Assembly: GCA_943704525.1 (NCBI GenBank)
Contig: CALSCQ010001571.1
Coordinates: 1 to 16,933 of the forward strand
DNA length: 16,933 nt
Direction: 5' to 3'
Origin: Pigoraptor vietnamica
Lineage: Eukaryota > Opisthokonta > Filasterea
Under the pieces are notes generated by a model. It searched no databases and was not told the DNA's origin. It saw only the letters and a list, made by a program, of their open reading frames with translations. Below, in pieces: positions 16,820 to 16,933 of this stretch (position 1 is its first letter; each line of letters starts with the position of its first letter). A program made the position numbers and the translations under genes.

Positions 16820-16933
<114 letters not shown>

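Overview
The window looks like nuclear DNA of a GC-rich, intron-bearing unicellular eukaryote. The evidence is GT..AG introns of about 60-310 nt, a multi-exon receptor-like kinase of the TKL type, a eukaryotic Mutator-like (MULE) transposon, F-box and SOCS-box proteins, and long dinucleotide microsatellites. A free-living amoeba, apusozoan or related protist is a reasonable guess, but the sequence does not fix the species. The exon structures below were worked out by hand from splice consensus, phase arithmetic and protein motifs.

Layout, left to right. (1) 2-2169 (+): 3' part of an AT-richer gene for a DNase I-like (EEP) metal-dependent hydrolase, with a -1 frame change near 745-780. (2) 3892-2174 (-): a four-exon ankyrin-repeat protein. 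Its last exon, visible only after removing a 68-nt intron, encodes a SOCS box. Its stop codon lies 4 nt from the stop of the converging EEP gene. (3) 4226-7600: a complete MULE with about 50-bp terminal inverted repeats and a perfect 9-bp target duplication. It carries a five-exon FAR1/MULE/SWIM transposase on the minus strand with one frameshift. (4) 7610-8502: gene-poor, AT-richer DNA with a C22 run. (5) 10755-8773 (-): an intronless F-box plus divergent ankyrin protein, followed in the same frame, after one TGA, by an 85-codon ankyrin-like ORF. (6) 10756-11549: a divergent intergenic region. (7) 11550-12217 (+): an F-box/leucine-rich-repeat-like gene broken by three single-base frame changes. 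(8) 12275-12681 (+): a speculative two-exon small gene. (9) 16643-12749 (-): twelve exons of a receptor-like TKL kinase with LamG/cadherin-like/Ig-like ectodomain, transmembrane helix, kinase domain and short tail. Its 5' end lies beyond the (GA)n tract that ends the window.

How the genes relate: three of the host genes encode substrate-adaptor types of cullin-RING ubiquitin ligases (Ank-SOCS, F-box-Ank, F-box-LRR), and one encodes a surface receptor kinase. No operon-like logic is expected in a eukaryote. Several frame changes sit at or near short homopolymers, so draft-assembly errors and real decay cannot be separated from sequence alone. The points most worth a second look are the hidden SOCS-box exon, the cleanly delimited MULE, the kinase ectodomain, and complementary (UG)n/(AC)n tracts in kinase introns flanking a 21-nt microexon and the following exon.
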